A DNA stretch of 64,000 nucleotides from Streptomyces lincolnensis. GTDB lineage: Bacteria; Actinomycetota; Actinomycetes; Streptomycetales; Streptomycetaceae. Positions within the stretch are counted from its first letter, which is position 1; every line of letters begins with the position of its first letter. This document shows positions 49,779-58,299 of the stretch, in pieces. The stretch spans positions 5,828,001-5,892,000 of the forward strand of contig NZ_CP016438.1 in NCBI RefSeq assembly GCF_001685355.1, given 5' to 3'. Both the position numbers and the translations under genes were made by a program. The notes under the pieces were generated by a model. It searched no databases. It was not told the DNA's origin and saw only the letters and a list, made by a program, of their open reading frames with translations.

Positions 49779-51710
49779 GTGTCCCTCTCGCCTGCTCCCA
49801 TGGCGGTCCACTCCACCGAGTACGACGGCACACCGATTCTGGTGGCGCCCGAGATACGGCATCTGGACGGGGCGGTGCGGGAGGTCTCCGTCCCCCCGTT
49901 CGTCCCGCCCTCCACGCACGGCTCGCTGGCCGACCTGCCCTTCACCAACGCGGGCCTCGCCCCCGACGACCGTGTCCTCAGCCGCAAGACCGAGGACGGC
50001 GGCTGGACGGACGTGACGGCGGACCAGTTCGCCCGCGAGGTCCTGGCGGTGGCCAAGGGGCTGATATCCGAGGGGCTCAGGCCCGGCGACCGGCTCGCCA
50101 TCATGGCGCCCACCCGCTACGAGTGGACGCTCCTGGACTTCGCCGCCTGGGCCGCCGGCCTGGTCACCGTGCCGATCTACCCCACCTCCTCGGTCTACCA
50201 GACCCGGTGGATCCTCCAGAACTCCGGCGCGGTCGCCCTCGTCACGGAGACCGCCGCGCAGGCCGCCGCACTGGGCCCGGAACTCTGCCGGATCCTGGAC
50301 CTGCGGCACCTGTGGATCATCGAGAAGCGGCACGTGGAGCGGCTGGCCGAGTGCGGCTCGGGAGTGCCGGACCAGGAGGTCGCCGTACGACGGGCGATGC
50401 TCGGCCCCGACACCCTGGCCACCGTCGTCTACACCTCGGGCACCACCGGCCGCCCCAAGGGCTGCGCGCTGACCCACGGCAACTTCTTCGCCGAGGTCGA
50501 CAACGCCATCGAGCTGCTCTACCCGGTCTTCCGGGCGCGGACCAGCGAGGAGGCGGCGGTCCTGCACTTCCTGCCGATGTCGCACGTCTTCGGCCGGATG
50601 GTCGCCATCGCCTGCATCCGCGCGCGGGTGCGGCTGGGGCACGCGGCGAGCCTGAAGGCGGACGAACTGCTGCCCGACCTGGCGAGTTTCAGGCCGACCT
50701 GTCTCATCGCCATCCCGTACATGCTGGAGAAGGTCTTCAACGTGGCCCGCGCCAAGGCCGAGACCGGCGGCCGGGTCTCCTCCTTCGACCGTGCGGCGCG
50801 CGTGGCCCGCCGCTACGGCGAGGCGATGGAGGCCCGCCACTCCGGCACGGGCGCAGGACCGACCACGGCCCTCAAGGCGGCCCGCGCCTTCTACGACCCG
50901 CTCGTCTACCGCCGTATCCGCAACGCCATGGGCGGCAGGGTCCGTTACATGATCAGCGGAGGCTCTCCGCTGGGCCGCCGGCTGGCCTCCTTCTACGCGG
51001 GCGCCGGTATCGAGATCTACGAGGGCTACGGTCTGACCGAGACGACCGGCGCGGCCACGGTCACGCCCCCGCTCAAACCCCGGATGGGCTCGGTCGGCTG
51101 GCCCCTGCCCGGCACCAAGGTCCGCCTCGCCGCCGACGGCGAGATCCTGCTCTCCGGCGGCCATGTCCTGCGCGGCTACTGGGATCCGGACGCGGGCGGC
51201 GTCACCCCGGCCGCCCCCGACGACTGGCTGCCCACCGGCGACCTCGGGCACCTGGACGAGGAGGGCTACCTCTACATCACCGGCCGCAAGAAGGAGATGC
51301 TGATCACGGCGGGCGGCAAGAGCGTCGCCCCGGCCCCGCTGGAGAACTGGCTGCGCGCCCACCCCCTGATCTCCCAGGTGATGGTCGTCGGCGACGGCCG
51401 CCCCTGCATCGGGGCGCTGGTCACCCTCGACCTCCAGGGCGTCACCCACTGGCTCCGGATGAACGGCAGGCAGCCCGTCCCCGCGGAAGTCCTGGTCGAC
51501 GACGAGGAGTTGAGGCAGGTCCTCCAGCGCGCGGTGGACGAGGCCAACAAGCTGGTCTCACGGCCGGAGTCCATCCGCCGGTTCACCGTGCTCCCCGTCG
51601 ACTTCACGGAGGAGGAAGGGCATCTGACCCCGTCGATGAAGCTGCGCAGGGAGGCGATCGCCGAGCGATTCGCGCCGCGGATCGAGGAGTTGTACGACCG
51701 GCCGCGGTGA
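49779..51710 (+). CDS. Long-chain acyl-CoA synthetase (FadD15-like), copy 1
   Basis: This 643-residue AMP-forming ligase has the P-loop YTSGTTGRPKGCALTHGNFF (from residue 218), LPMSHVFGRMVAI, a substrate-binding EGYGLTETTGAATV, WLPTGDLGHLDEEGYLYITGRKKEML (A8 hinge) and a C-terminal KLVSRPESIRRFTVLPVDFTEEEGHLTPSMKLRREAI ending. Length and motifs match FadD15-type fatty acyl-CoA ligases on the inner membrane face. It starts at GTG 49779 (weak GGAG). It is followed 202 bp downstream by a close paralogue, and is divergent from the FabG-like gene. Confidence 0.93.
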   Translation: MSLSPAPMAVHSTEYDGTPILVAPEIRHLDGAVREVSVPPFVPPSTHGSLADLPFTNAGLAPDDRVLSRKTEDGGWTDVTADQFAREVLAVAKGLISEGLRPGDRLAIMAPTRYEWTLLDFAAWAAGLVTVPIYPTSSVYQTRWILQNSGAVALVTETAAQAAALGPELCRILDLRHLWIIEKRHVERLAECGSGVPDQEVAVRRAMLGPDTLATVVYTSGTTGRPKGCALTHGNFFAEVDNAIELLYPVFRARTSEEAAVLHFLPMSHVFGRMVAIACIRARVRLGHAASLKADELLPDLASFRPTCLIAIPYMLEKVFNVARAKAETGGRVSSFDRAARVARRYGEAMEARHSGTGAGPTTALKAARAFYDPLVYRRIRNAMGGRVRYMISGGSPLGRRLASFYAGAGIEIYEGYGLTETTGAATVTPPLKPRMGSVGWPLPGTKVRLAADGEILLSGGHVLRGYWDPDAGGVTPAAPDDWLPTGDLGHLDEEGYLYITGRKKEMLITAGGKSVAPAPLENWLRAHPLISQVMVVGDGRPCIGALVTLDLQGVTHWLRMNGRQPVPAEVLVDDEELRQVLQRAVDEANKLVSRPESIRRFTVLPVDFTEEEGHLTPSMKLRREAIAERFAPRIEELYDRPR

Positions 51711-51787
51711 CCCGGTCCGCTTCCGAGGCTGCACACGCCCGTCTCCGGAACCTCCCGAAATCCGCACATGCTCCCCGCTCGGGCCCC

Positions 51788-51837
51788 TTAGGATCGCCAT
51801 CCTAACCGCCGGTAACATCCGATTCGCGCACCGGCGG
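51788..51837 (+). promoter_or_regulatory. Two inverted repeats between the acyl-CoA synthetase genes
   Basis: TTAGGAT-CGCC-ATCCTAA (51788-51805) is a perfect 18-bp dyad whose arms resemble iron-box halves of DtxR/IdeR proteins, though one base shorter than their 19-bp sites. CCGCCGGT (51806-51813) pairs with ACCGGCGG (51830-51837) across 16 bases and may end the first gene's transcript. Confidence 0.5.
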
Positions 51838-51911
51838 TGAACGCCCGAGCACGCATCGCGCGTACCACATGCAGCAGATCTGTCTTCAGCTGCACGCCCG
51901 AGGAGCCGACC

Positions 51912-53828
51912 ATGTCCCTCTCCTATACGTCCGGATCCGACTACGACGGCATGCCCGTCCTTGTCGAGCCCGAGATCCGGCGCCTTGACGGAGAGGTCCG
52001 GGAGGTGGCCGTACCGCCGCTCGCCCCGCCGCGGGCCCACGGCTCGCTCGCCGACCTGCCGTTCGACAACGCGGACACGGCTCCCGAGGCGCGGGTCCTC
52101 AGTCGCCGTACGGACGACGGCGGCTGGCGGGACGTGACCGCGGCCGAGTTCGCCGCCGAGGTGCTCGCACTGGCGAAGGGCATGATCGCGGAGGGGCTCC
52201 AGCCCGGCGACCGGATCGCCGTCATGGCGCGGACGATCTACGAGTGGACGCTGCTGGACTTCGCGGCCTGGGCGGCCGGTCTGGTCACCGTGCCGATCTA
52301 TCCCACCTCCTCGGTCTTCCAGACCCGGTGGATCCTGGAGGACTCCGGGGCGGTGGCCCTGGTGACCGAGCATGTGAGCCAGGCCGCCGCGCTGGGCCCG
52401 GAGCTGGGCCGGCTGCCAGACCTGCGGCACATGTGGATCATCGAGAAGGACCATCTGCCCCGCCTGGCGGAGCTCGGCGCGCAGGTCCCCGACCAGGAGG
52501 TCGCCGTACGGCGCGGGATGCTCGTCCCGGACACCCTCGCCACCGTCATCTACACCTCCGGCACCACCGGCCGCCCCAAGGGCTGTGTGCTCTCGCACGG
52601 CAACTTCTTCGCCGAGGTCGACAACGCCATCGAACTCCTCCACCCCGTCTTCAAGTCCAAGACGGCGGCCGAGGACGTCGCCACGCTCCTGTTCCTGCCC
52701 ATGTCCCACGTCTTCGGGCGGATGGTCGCCATCGCCTGCATCCGCGCGCGGGTGCGGCTGGGGCACGCGCCGAGCCTGAAGGCGGAGGACCTGATGGCGG
52801 ACCTCGGCGCCTTCAAGCCGACCTTCCTGCTGGTCATCCCGTACATGCTGGAGAAGGTCTTCAACAACGCGCGCGCCAAGGCCGAGAGCGGTGGCCGGGC
52901 CGCCGCCTTCGACCGCGCGGTGGGTGTGGCCTGCCGCTACGCCGAGGCGGCCGAGGCCCGCCAGTCCGGCACCGGCTCCGGCCCGAACGCCGCCCTGAAG
53001 ACCGCCCGCACCTTCTACGACTCCCTGATCTACCGCCGTATCCGCAACGCCATGGGCGGCAGGATCCGGCACATCATCTGCGGCGGCTCCCCGCTGGGCG
53101 AGCGGCTCGCCGCCTTCTACGCGGGCGCGGGCATGGAGATCTACGAGGGCTACGGCCTGACCGAGTCCACCGGCGCGGCCACGGTCACGCCCCCGCTCAA
53201 GCCCCGCCTGGGCACGGTCGGCTGGCCGCTGCCCGGGACCCGGGTGCGGATCGCGGCGGACGGCGAGATCCTGCTCGGCGGCGACCAGGTCTTCCGCGGC
53301 TACTGGGACCCGCACGGCGGCGGGGTGATCCCGGCCTCCACCGACGGCTGGTTCCCCACCGGTGACATCGGCCGGCTGGACGACGAGGGCTACCTCACGA
53401 TCACCGGGCGGAAGAAGGAGATCCTCATCACCGCCGGCGGCAAGAACGTCGCCCCCGCGCCCCTGGAGAACTGGCTCCGCTCCCACCCCCTGATCTCCCA
53501 GGTGATGGTCCTCGGGGACCGCCGCCCCTTCATCTCGGCGCTGATCACCCTCGACATGGACGGCGTCTCGCACTGGCGCCGGATGAACGGCAAACACCCG
53601 GTTCCCGCGGAACTCCTGCTCGACGACCCGGAGTTGAGGGAGATTCTGCAACGCGCGGTCGACGAGGCGAACAAGATGGTCTCCCGCCCGGAGTCCATCC
53701 GCCGCTTCACCGTCCTGCCGAGGGACTTCTCGGAGGAGGCCGGGCACCTGACGCCGTCGATGAAGCTGCGGCGCGAGACCGTGCTGCGGGACTTCGCGGA
53801 ACAGATCGAGGCTCTGTATCAGCGGTGA
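51912..53828 (+). CDS. Long-chain acyl-CoA synthetase (FadD15-like), copy 2
   Basis: The 638-residue protein is a tandem paralogue of the preceding gene. It has YTSGTTGRPKGCVLSHGNFF, LPMSHVFGRMVAIACIRARVR, EGYGLTESTGAATVTPPLKPR and FPTGDIGRLDDEGYLTITGRKKEIL. Several stretches are identical to copy 1, even at DNA level (for example around 50606 and 52726), which suggests gene conversion. ATG 51912 follows GAGGAG. Tandem copies probably differ in fatty-acid chain preference. The second gene has its own upstream region containing the dyad at 51788. Confidence 0.93.
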   Translation: MSLSYTSGSDYDGMPVLVEPEIRRLDGEVREVAVPPLAPPRAHGSLADLPFDNADTAPEARVLSRRTDDGGWRDVTAAEFAAEVLALAKGMIAEGLQPGDRIAVMARTIYEWTLLDFAAWAAGLVTVPIYPTSSVFQTRWILEDSGAVALVTEHVSQAAALGPELGRLPDLRHMWIIEKDHLPRLAELGAQVPDQEVAVRRGMLVPDTLATVIYTSGTTGRPKGCVLSHGNFFAEVDNAIELLHPVFKSKTAAEDVATLLFLPMSHVFGRMVAIACIRARVRLGHAPSLKAEDLMADLGAFKPTFLLVIPYMLEKVFNNARAKAESGGRAAAFDRAVGVACRYAEAAEARQSGTGSGPNAALKTARTFYDSLIYRRIRNAMGGRIRHIICGGSPLGERLAAFYAGAGMEIYEGYGLTESTGAATVTPPLKPRLGTVGWPLPGTRVRIAADGEILLGGDQVFRGYWDPHGGGVIPASTDGWFPTGDIGRLDDEGYLTITGRKKEILITAGGKNVAPAPLENWLRSHPLISQVMVLGDRRPFISALITLDMDGVSHWRRMNGKHPVPAELLLDDPELREILQRAVDEANKMVSRPESIRRFTVLPRDFSEEAGHLTPSMKLRRETVLRDFAEQIEALYQR

Positions 53829-53871
53829 GTCGTCGGTGACTCACGGGTGACTCACCGCACAGTCTGTGCGG
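53822..53871 (+). terminator. Terminator hairpins after the second acyl-CoA synthetase
   Basis: GCGGTGAGTC (53822-53831, overlapping the stop codon) pairs with GACTCACCGC (53849-53858). A second perfect palindrome CCGCACAG-T-CTGTGCGG follows at 53855-53871. The two hairpins share bases, so only one can form at a time. No U-tract is seen. Confidence 0.65.
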
Positions 53872-53878
53872 TTGCAAT

Positions 53879-53936
53879 CGAAACGTTTGAGTTTCGCCGT
53901 GGATTTGACCTACGTTAGGTGTACGAAACGGTTTCG
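53879..53936 (+). promoter_or_regulatory. Promoter with CGAAAC operators upstream of the MFS fusion gene
   Basis: TTGAGT (53887-53892) and TACGTT (53911-53916) are 18 bases apart. CGAAAC-N6-GTTTCG (53879-53896) covers the -35 and CGAAAC-N1-GTTTCG (53924-53936) lies at the expected start point. Four half-sites in one repressor-style arrangement suggest tight control by a TetR/MarR-like protein. No regulator gene is next to it. Confidence 0.6.
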
Positions 53937-54000
53937 GACTGATTGGGTTGTCCGAGTACCGCGAGTCCCATAGCCATAGCCCCACGAGGGGAGCACCATC

Positions 54001-56313
54001 GTGGAAGCCATCCCGGCCGCCACCGCCCACGCCGTGCCGTCCGGGCACACCCACGCCGCACCGAAGCACCGATGGTGGGCCCTGGCCGTGATCGGCCTCG
54101 CCCAGCTCATGGTCGTGCTCGACGCCACCATCGTGAACATCGCGTTGCCGTCCGCCCAGCAGGACCTCGGCTTCGACAACAACGGGCGGCAGTGGATCGT
54201 CACCGCCTACTCCCTGGCCTTCGGCAGCCTCCTGCTGCTCGGCGGCCGGCTCGCCGACCTCTTCGGCCGCAAGACGACCTTCATCGTCGGCCTCGTCGGC
54301 TTCGCCGTCGCCTCCGCGGTCGGCGGCGCGGCCAACGGATTCACCATGCTGGTCGTCGCGCGCGCGGTCCAGGGCCTGTTCGGCGCGCTGCTCGCACCGG
54401 CCGCGCTGTCCCTGCTGACCACGACGTTCACCGAACCGAAGGAACGCGCCCGGGCGTTCGGCATCTTCGGCGCCATCGCCGGCTCCGGCGCCGCCGTCGG
54501 CCTGGTCCTCGGCGGTCTGCTCACCGAGTACCTCGACTGGCGCTGGACGCTGTACGTCAACGACGTCATCGCGGTCTTCGCGCTGATCGGCGCGGTCGTC
54601 TTCCTCGGCCGCTCCGTCCCGACCGAGCGGCCGAAGCTGGACATCCCGGGAGTGATCCTGGTCTCCGGCGGCCTGTTCGGCATCGTCTACGGCTTCGCCA
54701 ACGCCGAGACGCACGACTGGGACAACTGGATGACCTGGGGCTTCCTGGCCGCCGGTGGTGTCCTGCTGGTGGCGTTCTTCCTCTGGCAGACCCGGGCCAA
54801 GCACCCCGTGCTGCCGCTGCGCGTCCTGGCCGACCGCGACCGCGCCGCCGCCCTGTCGACCATCCTCATCTCCTCCGCCGGCATGTTCGGCGTCTTCCTC
54901 TTCCTCACCTACTACCTCCAGTCGACGCTGGGCTACTCGCCGGTCAAGAACGGCGTGGCCTTCCTGCCGATGGTGGCCGCGCTGATGGTCATGGCGCAGC
55001 TGTCCACCAACGTGCTGATCCCGAAGATCGGCCCCAAGATCATCGTGCCCACCGGCATGCTGGTGGCCGCGGGCGGCATGGTCTGGCTGACCCGCCTCGG
55101 CCTGGACAGCAGCTACGCCGCCCACGTGCTGCCGCCGCTGCTGCTGCTCGGCGCGGGACTGGGCACCTCGATGCCCGCGGCGATGAGCTACGCCACCCTG
55201 GGGGTGCAGGCGCAGGACCAGGGGGTGGCCTCGGCCGCCCTCAACACCACCCAGCAGGTGGGCGGTTCGATCAGTACGGCGCTGCTGAACACCCTGGCCG
55301 CCACCGCGGCCACCAACTACGCCGCGGACCACCTGTCCGACCCGATGGTCAAGGCGAACGCGGCGCTGCACAGTTACGAGGTCGCCTACTGGTGGTCGGC
55401 CGCCTTCTTCGCCGTCGGCGTGGTCATCACGGTGCTGCTGTTCCGTGCGAAGAAGCAGAGGGTGGCCGCGCCCCAGGAGGAGACCGGGACGCACACCGAG
55501 GCCCCGGCACCGGCGACCGCGCCCACGGCCGCCACCGCCACGCTCCCCGCCGTCGACTCCGCCGTCATCCGCGGCCAGGTCCGCGACGGCTCGGGCGCGC
55601 CCGTGCCCCGCACCGCGATCACCCTGCTCGACGGGTCGGGCCGCCAGCTGGCCCGTGCCACCTCACACGAGGACGGCACGTACGGGCTGGACACCCCCGA
55701 GCGCGGCAGTCTCGTCCTCATCGGTTCGGCACCCGGCTACCAGCCGCAGGTGGCGACGCTGAGCCTGAACGGCACACCCGTCTCCCACGACCTGGTGTTC
55801 CTGCCCAGCCCGGGCGGCCTCACCGGCACGGTGCGCGGCGGGGACGACGCGGCCCTGTCCGGCGCGCTCGTGGTGGCCACCGACCAGCACGGCGACGTGA
55901 CGGCCTCCACCACCACCGACACGGACGGCGCCTACCGCATCGGCGACCTGCTGCCCGGCGACTACACGCTCAGCGTCAGCGCCCCCGGCCACCGCCCCAC
56001 CGCCGTCCCCGCCACCGTCTCCGCCGACACCACCCGCTGCGACATCCACCTCACCGTCGCCGCGACCCTGCGGGGCACCGTCCACACCCCGGACGGCCGC
56101 GCCCTGGACGACGCCCGAGTCACCCTCATCGACGCGGCCGGCAACGTCGTCGGCACCCGCACCACCAGCGTCGACGGCACCTACGCGTTCACCGACCTCG
56201 CCAGCGACCAGTACACGGTGATCGCCAGCGGCTACCCGCCGGTGGCCACGCAGCTCACTGTGAACGGCACGCAGGAGGGCGTGGACATCCTGCTGACCCA
56301 CAAGGAGGCGTAG
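54001..56313 (+). CDS. DHA2-type MFS exporter fused to three carboxypeptidase-regulatory-like domains
   Basis: This encodes 770 residues from GTG 54001 (GAGGGG upstream). Residues ~25-485 are a 14-TM drug:H+ antiporter of the DHA2 branch: LDATIVNIALPSAQQDL (motif C-like start), GGRLADLFGRKTTF, VVARAVQGLFGALLAPAALSLL and GSGAAVGLVLGGLLTEYLDWRWTLYVN. After an Ala/Thr/Pro linker come three Ig-like carboxypeptidase-regulatory repeats, beginning near V522 (VIRGQVRDGSGAPVP), ~603 (GGLTGTVRGGDDAALSG) and ~686 (ATLRGTVHTPDGRALDD), each with a DGxYxxxxL-type strand. With 14 helices the tail should be inside the cell, which is odd for this usually extracellular domain. Function of the tail is unknown. 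Confidence 0.9.
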   Translation: MEAIPAATAHAVPSGHTHAAPKHRWWALAVIGLAQLMVVLDATIVNIALPSAQQDLGFDNNGRQWIVTAYSLAFGSLLLLGGRLADLFGRKTTFIVGLVGFAVASAVGGAANGFTMLVVARAVQGLFGALLAPAALSLLTTTFTEPKERARAFGIFGAIAGSGAAVGLVLGGLLTEYLDWRWTLYVNDVIAVFALIGAVVFLGRSVPTERPKLDIPGVILVSGGLFGIVYGFANAETHDWDNWMTWGFLAAGGVLLVAFFLWQTRAKHPVLPLRVLADRDRAAALSTILISSAGMFGVFLFLTYYLQSTLGYSPVKNGVAFLPMVAALMVMAQLSTNVLIPKIGPKIIVPTGMLVAAGGMVWLTRLGLDSSYAAHVLPPLLLLGAGLGTSMPAAMSYATLGVQAQDQGVASAALNTTQQVGGSISTALLNTLAATAATNYAADHLSDPMVKANAALHSYEVAYWWSAAFFAVGVVITVLLFRAKKQRVAAPQEETGTHTEAPAPATAPTAATATLPAVDSAVIRGQVRDGSGAPVPRTAITLLDGSGRQLARATSHEDGTYGLDTPERGSLVLIGSAPGYQPQVATLSLNGTPVSHDLVFLPSPGGLTGTVRGGDDAALSGALVVATDQHGDVTASTTTDTDGAYRIGDLLPGDYTLSVSAPGHRPTAVPATVSADTTRCDIHLTVAATLRGTVHTPDGRALDDARVTLIDAAGNVVGTRTTSVDGTYAFTDLASDQYTVIASGYPPVATQLTVNGTQEGVDILLTHKEA

Positions 56314-56352
56314 GGAGGCGTCGGGGGGTGCGGGGCGGCCTGCCGGCCCGCG

Positions 56353-57954
56353 TCAGCGGAGGACGTCCTTCGTCAGCACCCCCTGCTCGGTCGCGAGCGT
56401 GTGGTCGTAGTGCCGGCCGGGCGCGCTCAAGCGGTACCGCTCGCTCGTCGTGGCCACCGCGTGCCGGTCCTCGCGGGCCACGCCGAGCGTGAAGGTGGCG
56501 TCGCCGTGGTAGGTGTCGTCGACCCGGGTGGCGCCGAGACGGGCGCGGTCGGCGAGGGACATGACGACCCGGAGGCGGTTCGCGCTGTCGATGGTGGCGC
56601 GGCCGTCAAGGGCGTAATCACGGTCGGTGCGGGTCACGTGCCCGTTGCTGACGACGACCTGGTGATCGGTCCACTTGCCGGTCTGGTCGTCGGTGTTCTC
56701 GTCGGGCGTCCACCGGTGGTCGATGGCCGTGGTGAGGGTGCGCGCCACGGTCGTGGTGACCCGGCCGTGGGAGGTGTCGAGGTAGCCGGTGACCTTGAGC
56801 CCGTCCCTGCCGTCGGTGACCAGGTGCCGCAACGAGCCGTCGGTGAAGGTGTTGCCGATCGCCGGGTCGGTCTTCTCGTACGACGTGACGGCCCCCGTCA
56901 CCACCGACCTGTGCGCGTCCTGCCACACCAGGATGTTGGTCGGCGCGCTCCACCCGCTCTGCCCGGCCGGCACGCCGACCACGGTCACGTCCACGGTGTG
57001 CGCCTTGCCGTCGTTGAGGAGTCCGGCGAAGGGGGTCAGGTCGAAGGTGAGTGGACGTACGTCGAAGGCGGTGGGGGAGGGAATCACCGACCAGAGGTAG
57101 GGCGACCAGCCGCCGGTCCACACGTTCGGGTAAGGGGACGCGATGCCCGCGACCTTCCCGTCGACGCTCACCCGCACCTCGCGGTACGGCCCGTCGTCCC
57201 CGCCCTGGCACGAGTACGACGCCTTCGGGGTCGTGGCCGAGTACCAGAACTCCTCGCAGCCGCCGCCCGACCCGGTGGCGTACACCTCGGCGAGGATGCG
57301 CTCGGAATTGCGCGGGGTGGTCAGGGAGGCGCCGGTGGTGACGCTGTTGCCGTCGCTGAGGGGGATGACCTGGTCGGGGGTGGCGGAGGCGGTGCGGTGG
57401 CCGGGCTCGGGGGCGTAGAAGGTGAGCGTCACCTTGACGTCGAGGATGCCCGTGTACGTGTCGTTGACAACGTTGCCGATCAGCATGTCGACGGACTGCG
57501 TGCCGCTCAGCGTCTTCTCGTACTCGGTGACGTCCTTCTCCACGGACCAGTCGATGCCGTCCTGGGAGGGTTCCGGGGTGGAGGTCCGGAAGACCTGCAC
57601 CCCGCCGATGTCCAGATACCCGAGGCGGTCGTACTGCCGCCCCTTCACGCTGCCGTCCATCCGCAGCACGACCTTCGACCACCGCCCGGGCGTCCCGCAT
57701 CCGGTCGGTGGCGTGTACGTCCCCGTGTACGGCGTGAAGTCCTTGAACCGCGCCTCCGCGACCGTGACGGAGCACGACTTGGTGTGCGGGGTGCTGATCG
57801 GCGGGGCGGCGGTGACGGGGTCGTGGTAGTCGGTCCCGAACTCGACGGGAACCGTGGGGTCGGCGGACGCGGTGCCCGCCGCGAGGGCCAGCGAGGCGAG
57901 AGCGGCGGTGAGGAGGGCGGCGGTGCGCCGCAGGGGAGGAGCAGGTCTTGTCAT
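56353..57954 (-). CDS. Secreted peptide-N4-(N-acetyl-glucosaminyl)asparagine amidase A-like protein
   Basis: The 533-residue protein has a Sec signal (LLTAALASLALAAGTASA, cut before DPTVP near residue 32). The mature part matches the PNGase A layout: VEFGTDYHDPVTAAPPISTP, CSVTVAEARFKDFTPYTGTYTPP, RMDGSVKGRQYDRLGYLDIGGVQVFRTSTPEPSQDGIDWSVEKDVTEY, CEEFWYSATTP and VWTGGWSPYLWSVI. The plant-type enzymes cleave N-glycans from glycoproteins; a streptomycete could use it to deglycosylate plant material. It is exported and monocistronic, and converges on the MFS gene. Confidence 0.88.
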   Translation of the reverse strand: MTRPAPPLRRTAALLTAALASLALAAGTASADPTVPVEFGTDYHDPVTAAPPISTPHTKSCSVTVAEARFKDFTPYTGTYTPPTGCGTPGRWSKVVLRMDGSVKGRQYDRLGYLDIGGVQVFRTSTPEPSQDGIDWSVEKDVTEYEKTLSGTQSVDMLIGNVVNDTYTGILDVKVTLTFYAPEPGHRTASATPDQVIPLSDGNSVTTGASLTTPRNSERILAEVYATGSGGGCEEFWYSATTPKASYSCQGGDDGPYREVRVSVDGKVAGIASPYPNVWTGGWSPYLWSVIPSPTAFDVRPLTFDLTPFAGLLNDGKAHTVDVTVVGVPAGQSGWSAPTNILVWQDAHRSVVTGAVTSYEKTDPAIGNTFTDGSLRHLVTDGRDGLKVTGYLDTSHGRVTTTVARTLTTAIDHRWTPDENTDDQTGKWTDHQVVVSNGHVTRTDRDYALDGRATIDSANRLRVVMSLADRARLGATRVDDTYHGDATFTLGVAREDRHAVATTSERYRLSAPGRHYDHTLATEQGVLTKDVLR

Positions 57955-58044
57955 GCGGCGCAGTGAACCCGCGCGATCCTCGCGTGACCAGAGGGCTTGA
58001 AGAGGTCTTGACCAATTCCGGTCTGTTCGCTGACCTTCGAGGCG

Positions 58045-58299
58045 CTAGCGCCGCTCGCCGACCGGCTCCCCTGAGAGGAAGGCCGACCAGGCGGTGGGGG
58101 AGAGGGTGAGGTGAGGGCCGGTGGGGTTCTTGGAGTCGCGGAGGTGGATGGTGGTCGGGGTTGCGGCGACTTCCAGGCATTCGCCACCTTCGCCACCGCT
58201 GTAGCTGGACTTGCGCCAGGCGTAGGCGACTTCGAGGCACTCGCCGCCCTCGCCGTCGCTGTAGCTGGACTTGAACCAGGTGAGCTGCTCGACAGTCAT
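58045..58299 (-). CDS. DUF397 protein with two repeats
   Basis: This 84-residue protein contains two DUF397 units, WFKSSYSDGEGGECLEVA (residues 8-25) and WRKSSYSGGEGGECLEVA (28-45), followed by TTIHLRDSKNP and LTLSPTAWSAFLSG. DUF397 proteins accompany XRE regulators in streptomycetes (WhiJ/BldB-like modules) and probably bind them as partners. Duplication of the unit is less usual. ATG 58299 overlaps the XRE stop (ATGA), so the two are translated together. Confidence 0.9.
   Translation of the reverse strand: MTVEQLTWFKSSYSDGEGGECLEVAYAWRKSSYSGGEGGECLEVAATPTTIHLRDSKNPTGPHLTLSPTAWSAFLSGEPVGERR

Noticed and set aside
51788..51805. True DtxR/DmdR iron box
   Set aside because: The arms match but the dyad is 18 bp instead of 19, so I list it only as a similar palindrome.
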